39,462 nt of DNA from Bisporella sp. PMI_857 (lineage: Eukaryota > Ascomycota > Leotiomycetes > Helotiales > Helotiaceae): positions 1 through 39,462 of the forward strand of contig JAJSPD010000165.1 of assembly GCA_021307315.1 (NCBI GenBank), read 5' to 3'. Made by a program: the position numbers and the translations under genes. The notes below the pieces were generated by a model. It ran no database searches, had not been told where the DNA came from, and was given only the letters and a program-made list of their open reading frames with translations. Below, in pieces: positions 33,279 through 39,462 of this stretch (positions are counted from its first letter, which is position 1; every line of letters starts with the position of its first letter).

Positions 33279-34606
33279 GCGGGGAATATTCTGAAGATCA
33301 AAACTTGTAATTCTCGAGTTTGGTTGCTGCGACTTTTTTTTAGTGTAACTTGCTGTATGGTTTCACAAGCTAGCCCGTGAAAGTGGACTCTTGGAGAATG
33401 CTATTCAGTAGGATTGCTGTTAGCGGGGTATAGTGTCCAATATAAAGATCGTAAATTGTTAGACTTTAGTAAGGTGGTTCTATTATAGTTGTAGAGGCGC
33501 ATGTTAGCCTGAGTATTTTCTATCTCCGGGATGTACTTGTGATGGGAAGGCGAACTCGTCTAGGTTCTTTTGTAACGTTACCACTAAACTACTTTGTAGA
33601 GCGACATATCATACTGCAGTCTTTTAGAATCCTATAGCGTTTTTATTCTTGTGGAGTAAAGGTAATCAAGTCGACGTCACGAGCTTGGTCGAGGTGATTC
33701 CAATGCGAGGCAAAACTAATATAATTCGACAGGCTAGCTTTGTAGAAAATCCAAATGTAACAGTCAGCCGAAGGTTTTTCAGCTGTAATACTTTCAGGGC
33801 TGCAAGCGGCACGCTCCGCCCATGGCCAGCCACGGGCTTACAGCTACAGCAGCCACAGGCTTACAGCTACAGCAGCTCCAGCAGCCACAGGCTCACAGCT
33901 ACAACAGCTACAGCAGCCACAGGCTCACAGCTACAGCACAGTGAAAGATATAAGGAACAGCTAGAGCTTTCTGAACAAAGCAAGCTTGAGTTTTCCTTTC
34001 CATGTTAGACTTACAAGTATACTTCTAAATATCATTACTATTGCAACTACATCGCTAGCTACGTATCTTTATTTGTTATATTGCAAATCCTTTCTGCTGC
34101 CCTCTATTTGTTACAATTCTCAAGCTTCTACTTACAGGGCCGATTTCAATATAGCAGAAGAAAAAAGAACTTCTGAAATCAATTCAGCCGCTGACATAGC
34201 ACAATTACGTAAAAAAAGCCGTATTTTTAATTTCCAGGAACTCAAAAAACTCAACGCTAAAGTTAAAGCTCTAAAAGAGATGGCAAAAATAAAAGACCGC
34301 TTCAAAACTTTGGAAAAACGAAAGCGGCCAAAATTACTTACTAATGTTGAAAGCAACTAGCCAAAACGTCGGCAACAGCAACAGTATCAACCAAAACTTT
34401 CTGAAAACCTTTTTAGCTTTTACGGACACGCTTCAAGCTTTTTTGCAACTATAAAGCCTGATGACTTAGAACTAGGCTTTTTTAAAGCTACACATTATAC
34501 AAATAAACAATACAATTACACTAGAAGCATTAAGATTACACTTAACTACACTTTTAAAACCAGCTCGAGCTTTCGAGAATAAAGTGACTGGAAAAACGAT
34601 ATAAAA
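33279..34606. other. NR-PKS downstream region grading into transposon-rich DNA
   Basis: No gene is supported. It contains a 23-bp tandem repeat (33827-33938). An open frame of 124 codons at 33986-34360, lysine-rich and helical at its C-terminus (QELKKLNAKVKALKEMA), is of unknown origin, perhaps transposon debris. A 19-bp segment at 33467-33485 recurs inside the LTR at 34645-34663. Confidence 0.45.
33827..33938. repeat. 23-bp tandem repeat, CAGCCACAGGCTTACAGCTACAG-like
   Basis: Four units of a CAG-rich 23-mer with small changes (CACGGG/CACAGG, CTTAC/CTCAC) and a short CAGCTC-containing insert between units 2 and 3. Non-coding in context. Confidence 0.85.
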
Positions 34607-34768
34607 TGTCACGAAAGCCCAATCCTTTGACCTGGTGAGGCGGCTAGTAAGGTGGTTCTATTACGAGAATACTAAACTAAGGAGGAAAGGCAATCGTTGT
34701 GCGCGATCATGATAGAAATGAGGGGTCGTGCCAAGCCCATCTAGGTCACATGATCCATGATCGTGACA
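34607..34768 (+). repeat. 5' LTR of a Ty3/gypsy element (162 bp)
   Basis: Starts TGTCACGA and ends TCGTGACA, a perfect 8-bp terminal inverted repeat with the canonical TG...CA ends of LTRs. It precedes retroviral-type gag-pol relics on the same strand in the expected order. The 3' LTR would lie beyond the window, so the LTR call rests on ends and position, not on a matching copy. No clear TGG primer-binding site follows. Confidence 0.7.
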
Positions 34769-35208
34769 TAAAACGCGTTTTTGAAAGCGATTCGGACATT
34801 TATCGGAAAAGTAGTCAAAAAATACTTAAAGCACTTGACTACTTAGACCGAAGCTTAAAATCATTATAGTTTACTTATAGTAAGCAACAAAGCGTAAAAA
34901 AATGGCCGTTATTTCTTAAATGGACCCGTGAAAACATATACAATGGCCAAAACGCTACGGCTACTTTTTACGAACAGCTAAATTAAGCTAAACAGTTTTC
35001 GGATTAATTTCCAATCCAGTTTAATAGTTATTTGACGGCAATTGAGAAAGATTTACTTTAGCAAAATAAAAAAGCTTTAACAATGACTTTTTACTTAAAG
35101 CTACATCGTACACTAAAGCAACAATTCAAAACTTCGGATATTACTATTCCGGAAACCAGAGCTAAATGTATATCTGTAGCTCAGCGCGTGTAAGAAAGCT
35201 TACATAAC

Positions 35209-35216
35209 GAGAAACC
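35209..35216. repeat. Left 8-bp target-site duplication of hAT MITE
   Basis: GAGAAACC, matched exactly at 35741-35748. Confidence 0.85.
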
Positions 35217-35740
35217 CAGCGTGAGAAAAAAAAATCAAATTAATTAATTTAAATCAAATTAAATGTGATTTGATTTGATTTGATTTGATTTGATTTAAAA
35301 TCAAATTAAATCAAACTTAATTAAGTAGTTATATAGTAATAGTAAATAAGTGTAAAGTGTTGAAATAGTGTAGCACAAATCAACTGCAATTAATACAAAA
35401 CTAATTTTTACTCTTTTTACTACGTCTCGAGTCTTTTACTTATACTTTTTGTACTTCTAAAAACTTTTCACGTGCTTATACATACTTAACATTAAAGCTT
35501 TTGCCGAGCTTGTTCTTGCTTTTAGCACGTGACATTTTAGCACTCAACAAGAATCTAGTAAAATTTAGTAAAATTAGTAATAATACTTTTACTTAGAGCT
35601 TATTATTAGTTACATATAACTAATTATTTTTTAAAATAAATCAAATTTAATCTGATTTGATTTGATTAGGTTTTAAATTCACTTGATTTGATTTGATTAA
35701 GTTACTCAAATCAAATCAAATCAAATCATTTCTTACGCTG
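35217..35740. mobile_element. Non-autonomous hAT-type MITE (524 bp) nested in the retrotransposon
   Basis: Termini are CAGCGTGAGAAA at the left and TTTCTTACGCTG at the right, inverted repeats differing at one position. A perfect 8-bp direct repeat, GAGAAACC, flanks it at 35209-35216 and 35741-35748. CAG-starting termini and 8-bp duplications are the known signature of hAT elements. Both subterminal regions consist of GATTT/AAATC runs that can pair with each other. There is no coding capacity. It inserted into the gag region, so it is younger than the retrotransposon. Confidence 0.85.
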
Positions 35741-35748
35741 GAGAAACC
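35741..35748. repeat. Right 8-bp target-site duplication of hAT MITE
   Basis: GAGAAACC, matched exactly at 35209-35216. Confidence 0.85.
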
Positions 35749-36149
35749 GGGTATTTCTAAAAAAAAAAAAGTTTTGCTCGGCTGCAAAACACTTTCAAGC
35801 CGGCTTCGGCAGAAATAGAAAAGACTAATATTACTTAAGTCACCGCAAGCTAAAACACTAAAAAAACGACAAAAAGAAAAAAACCGGAAAAAAGCTTGTA
35901 TACTTTAGCTGTAATAAGCCTGGCTACTACGCAACTAACTGTCTAGACAGAAAACCCGCTAAAATCTAAGCAGCTCGAAAAAATCGTTCGGTGTCAATTA
36001 TTAGCTTTCGGTTTACTAACTGTTTTAGTTTTGAGCCGTTTTAAGTTTTAAAAAAGTCAGATAATGAATTATTTAAACTAGAACAGTTCTTTTAAGACTT
36101 TACGGCGAAACTAATAAGCTTAGATAAGCTTTTAAAAATCACAAAAGCA

Positions 36150-38960
36150 TTAACAATTTGCGGAATTGTATCGCTATTATTACAAGCTATTTTTATACTA
36201 GTCGAGATTAACACGTATGCCGAAGTAGATTTAGTTGATATTAAGCTAGTTCGGCAACTCGGCTTTAAGCTTTGTAAAAACAAAAACTTACTAATTCTAC
36301 AAGCAATCAACTAGCAACAACTATACATTTATAAAGCTTACAATTTTCGGCTAGAGCTTACAAATGCTTATAAAGTTAAACGGACTACTTTGCGTTTATA
36401 TTTAGCTATTGATCGAAACTTTGAAAATTTACAAGTTTTACTAAAAATGACTGCTTTAACAAAGCTTAAAATTATTTTCGACTGTTAAGCTAGTTAATAG
36501 CAATACAAAATCGACAAAGCTAGTATTAGAATCGACACTGTTTAGCGTTTTTAGAAAAAAGCCAAAAGTACTAGAGTTTATACATTAGTAGAAATAAATT
36601 ACTTGATTTTTTCGAGACAGTATACAAACGGCTAATTCTCGGAAATTTTACAAAAATACTTAAATGTTTTTTTAGCTAACAACGCTAAAAAGCTAGCTTT
36701 GCACAGAAATATTGATTTAGCAATAAAACTACAGCTGAAAAAAAAAACTTTGTATAAGCAATTTATTTTTGTTACAAACTGAACTGGCGGTTTTCCGAGA
36801 ATTTCTAGAAGAAAATCTAGCTAAAGATTTATTAAAGAATTAAAAAGCTCCGCAAAAGCGCTAATTTTATTTGCGCTTAAAAAAAATAGAAGTTTCGCTT
36901 TTGTGTTAACTATAAAAGCTAAATGCAGTTATTATAAAAATCGATATTTTTTGCTACTGATTTCTGAAATTATAAACAAAGTATTCGAAGTTTAATATTT
37001 CAGCAAAATCGATTTAAAAAACGCATATTACCGGTTACGGATCAAAAAAATAAATAAATAAAAAACAGTTTTCCGAACTCGTTACGAGCACTTCGAATTT
37101 TTAGTAGTACCGATAAGCTTTACTAATCACTTGCTACGTTCCAAGTATATATTAACAAAGCTTTTGCGGCTAGTTAATATTTTTGCATTGTTTATTTAAC
37201 GACATACTTATTTTTTTAAAACAAAAAAAAAATAACTAGCACTTACAACAAATATGCGAAAAACTTCGACAAACGAGTTTTATGCAAAACTTTCAAATGT
37301 TAGTTTTATTAAAAAGAATTAAAGTTTTTTGGCTTTATTATTAGCTTTACCGGCATTAGTATAAACTTACGCCGAGTACAAACTATTAAAAAATAAAAAA
37401 TTACTTTCCGAAAACTTACAAAGATTTACAATTTTTTTGATTTTGCAATTTTTACCGACGTTTTATTAAGAATTATTTAGCTATCGAAAACTTTTGACTA
37501 TTTACTAAAAAGTAGTCAAAATAGCCGCAAACCCGGCAACTTTAGTACAGTTTAAAGCGTTTTAAAGCAAAAGCGTTTCGAAGCTTTTTCGAAGTTTTTA
37601 AACAGCACTTTTATTCGACATTACGACTTTGTACTTTTTATTCGACTAAAACAAATGCGTTTAATGTCGCTATAAGCAGTGTTTTTTTTCAGCTACAAAA
37701 AATTCCGGCCAATAGCACTTAATTGCTTTTTTTTTAAACAATTCAAAAAAGCAAAGTTTTATTACGCACTTTTAATAAAAAGTTATAGCTATAATTGAAT
37801 GCTTTAACATTAGCGCTATTACTTAGAAAAAAGTCAGTATACTATCGAAGTTTAGTCAATTATTAAAATTGCAAAGTTTCATAAACAGCAAAAATTAATA
37901 GCAGACAAGCTAAATGGCTTATTTATTTTATTTTTATAATTTTATTATACGACATCGGCTAAGCTTTTTAATTCCGCCGACGAGCCGTCGAACGGCTTAA
38001 CTAAAAGCTACAGATCAAAATAAGCTGTTTAAAAAGATTTGCTAATAAACAACTAGTAATATCGGAACTAAACTGCGAAATGCAAAAAGCTATATAATTT
38101 AGCTAGAACAAAGTTTTTGCGAAATGCAAAAAAAGCCATATAATTTAGCTAAAACAAGTTTCTGCGGAAAAGCAAAAAAGCTATGTGATTTGGCTAGAGT
38201 ACAGCTGTGTACGCAGCTAAGTTTAAGCTCGATAGAAATAAATACAGTTTAAGCTCGAAATCAGAAATAAGCTGAAACTGAAGCTCGATAACAAAGCTTA
38301 GTTCGCGTTGCCGGAAACAGCAGATTTAAAAGCAGAACGCTTGCTAAATTTAATTAAAATTCAATCAGTAACTAGAAAAAAAGCCAAAAAAGCAACTTAA
38401 ACAAAAATCTTTTAGTTAAAAAAACAGCAAATACTTTATTAGCTTCGATTCGAAAACTACAAAAAACTGATTTTTTATGTTTAAAGCTTGTAAAAAGCTT
38501 AAAGCTAACGCTGGCCGAAACGGCTATACTATAACTAAAAAGTTTTTTAAATACGAAAACAAAGTTGTAGTTTTTGCTTAAAAAGCATTAATACAAAAGT
38601 TACTTTATTTGTACTATAATAACAATTTGCAGGCTATTAGAATATCGACAAAACAAAAAGCTATTAAAACGGAAATTCTATTAGCTAAAGCTATTACAAA
38701 ATGTCAAAAACTATGTAATTAGCTGCTTTATATATCAAAATATTGCGATTTTCGACACAAGCTTTATAGAAAATTACAGCTACTGTCGTGCCGAAAAGCT
38801 ATAGCAAAAAGTCTTTTTTGACTTTATTATTCAACTGCTAGAATCTTATATAAAAACAAAAGTATACGACGCTATTTTAGTGATCGTGACCGCTATACTA
38901 AAATAGCAAAATTTATTTTACAACAACTAATATTACTGTACTAAAATTTGCAGCGATATT
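36150..38960 (+). pseudogene. pol relic (protease, RT, RNase H, integrase) of the gypsy element
   Basis: Protease: INTYAEVDLVDIKLVRQLGF at 36204-36263, with the catalytic Asp replaced by Asn. RT: FSKIDLKNAYYRLRI, then a stop in the usual Trp position before KTVFRTRYEHFEFLVVP. The YLDD box near 37190-37216 has lost one base (tta-ac-gac-ata), destroying the frame. RNase H: TNAFNVAISSVFFQLQ near 37645. Integrase: VYDAILVIV near 38862, where the following DR is TA. Stops and frame changes occur throughout, so no domain is functional. Confidence 0.8.
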
Positions 38961-39462
38961 TCACGAAAATATTGAACTAAAGTATAAATCTTTAAAAAAA
39001 ATAGTTTTTAACCGGAACACTAAAATTACTTTAAAATTCTAAGCTGAAGTTTGCGCTTATTTTTTTATTAAAAAACGAATAAATACAGCTTTTTATTTTT
39101 AACAAATAGCTAAACTAAAATTTTAAATCGAATTCTTGAAAACTATTTTCGGTGCTATACTGACTTAAAGCAAATAAATTAAACAAAGCTACTTTTCAGC
39201 GCAAAATTCGCATACAATAATAGCTGCAGCTTAAGCACTAAAATTACTTTTTTTATAGCATTGTACGGCTACAATCCAGAAGCTTAAATCGACATAAGTG
39301 CTAAAAACAGCACTACTAAAAAAATTTAGCAGCTCGAAACCGAATCGAAAAGCTACAAAAGTTACGAATAAGCTTCGAAAAAAGCTTTTTAACAGCCAAA
39401 ACAACAAGCTAAATACTACAACTAAAGCATTATTTAACTATTTAAAACGCGGCAATTTGTTA

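Larger units (their letters stand above)
34780..36000 (+). pseudogene. gag relic of the gypsy element, with degenerate zinc knuckle
   Basis: At 35901-35942 a CCHC knuckle is recognisable as Y-x2-C-x4-Y-x4-C: the first Cys and the His have both become Tyr, each by one transition on one or other strand. Sequence before the MITE (about 34780-35205) is lysine- and tyrosine-rich with many stops and is assigned to gag only by position. The coding region is split by the MITE at 35217-35740. Confidence 0.65.
34607..39462 (+). mobile_element. Decayed Ty3/gypsy LTR retrotransposon, 3' end outside window
   Basis: Order on the + strand: LTR, gag with a zinc knuckle (about 35901-35942), protease (about 36204-36275), reverse transcriptase (36999-37216), RNase H (about 37645-37700), integrase (about 38700-38930). 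PR-RT-RNH-IN order is that of Ty3/gypsy (Metaviridae). Every frame is riddled with stops. Changes are mostly of the C-to-T/G-to-A type, such as Cys to Tyr and His to Tyr in the zinc knuckle, which is what repeat-induced point mutation (RIP) produces. The whole block is AT-rich in contrast to the gene cluster. A hAT-type MITE interrupts it at 35217-35740. It marks the right border of the gene-dense cluster within this window. Confidence 0.85.

Noticed and set aside
33649..34008. 119-codon frame downstream of the NR-PKS
   Set aside because: Its Gln/Ser/Ala-rich part is the translated 23-bp tandem repeat, and the rest has no recognisable domain.
35240..35730. GATTT/AAATC tract as a plain microsatellite
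   Set aside because: It lies between matching inverted termini with a perfect 8-bp target duplication, so it is better explained as the interior of a MITE.
1..39462. tRNA or rRNA genes, CRISPR arrays, bacterial operon signals
   Set aside because: None were recognised on either strand; the spliced genes and repeats are eukaryotic, so prokaryotic feature types do not apply.

Overview
This window is a fungal secondary-metabolite gene cluster. The organism is almost certainly a filamentous ascomycete (Pezizomycotina): every gene needs GT-AG splicing with short (about 44-70 bp) introns, the polyketide synthases have fungal iterative type I architecture, the regulator is an AflR-type Zn2Cys6 protein, and the right arm is an AT-rich retrotransposon with repeat-induced-point-mutation-like decay. 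A lichen-forming fungus would fit, but the sequence alone does not establish it.

Layout, left to right. 1-1535 (-): a caffeate-type O-methyltransferase, cut by the window edge and carrying a one-base frameshift. 3606-4793 (+): AflR-like regulator. 5447-14052 (-): a 15-exon highly reducing PKS, KS-AT-DH-CMeT-ER-KR-ACP, about 2485 aa. 14710-15413: a non-autonomous Mutator-like element with perfect 62-bp terminal inverted repeats and a 9-bp target duplication. 16246-17943 (-): cytochrome P450. 18464-19461 (-): short-chain dehydrogenase/reductase. 20089-22281 (+): a laccase-like multicopper oxidase broken by four separate lesions. 22928-24797 (+): MFS efflux transporter. 26174-33278 (+): a five-exon non-reducing PKS, SAT-KS-AT-PT-ACP-ACP-TE, about 2224 aa. 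34607 to the window end (+): a decayed Ty3/gypsy retrotransposon with its 5' LTR, carrying a nested hAT-type MITE.

How the genes fit together (inference from family knowledge). The HR-PKS would build a reduced, possibly C-methylated acyl chain. The SAT domain of the NR-PKS would accept it as starter. The NR-PKS would extend it without reduction, the PT domain would set an aromatic aldol cyclisation, and the TE would release the product. This HR+NR logic is known for resorcylic acid lactones, alkylresorcylic acids and related compounds; the tandem-ACP/TE layout also occurs in orsellinate/depside synthases. The P450 and SDR are the intact tailoring enzymes. The oxidase (phenol coupling or dearomatisation) looks dead and the methyltransferase is doubtful, so the present strain may make a simpler compound than its ancestor did. 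Splice models for both PKSs, the P450, SDR and MFS keep frame throughout and rejoin conserved motifs.
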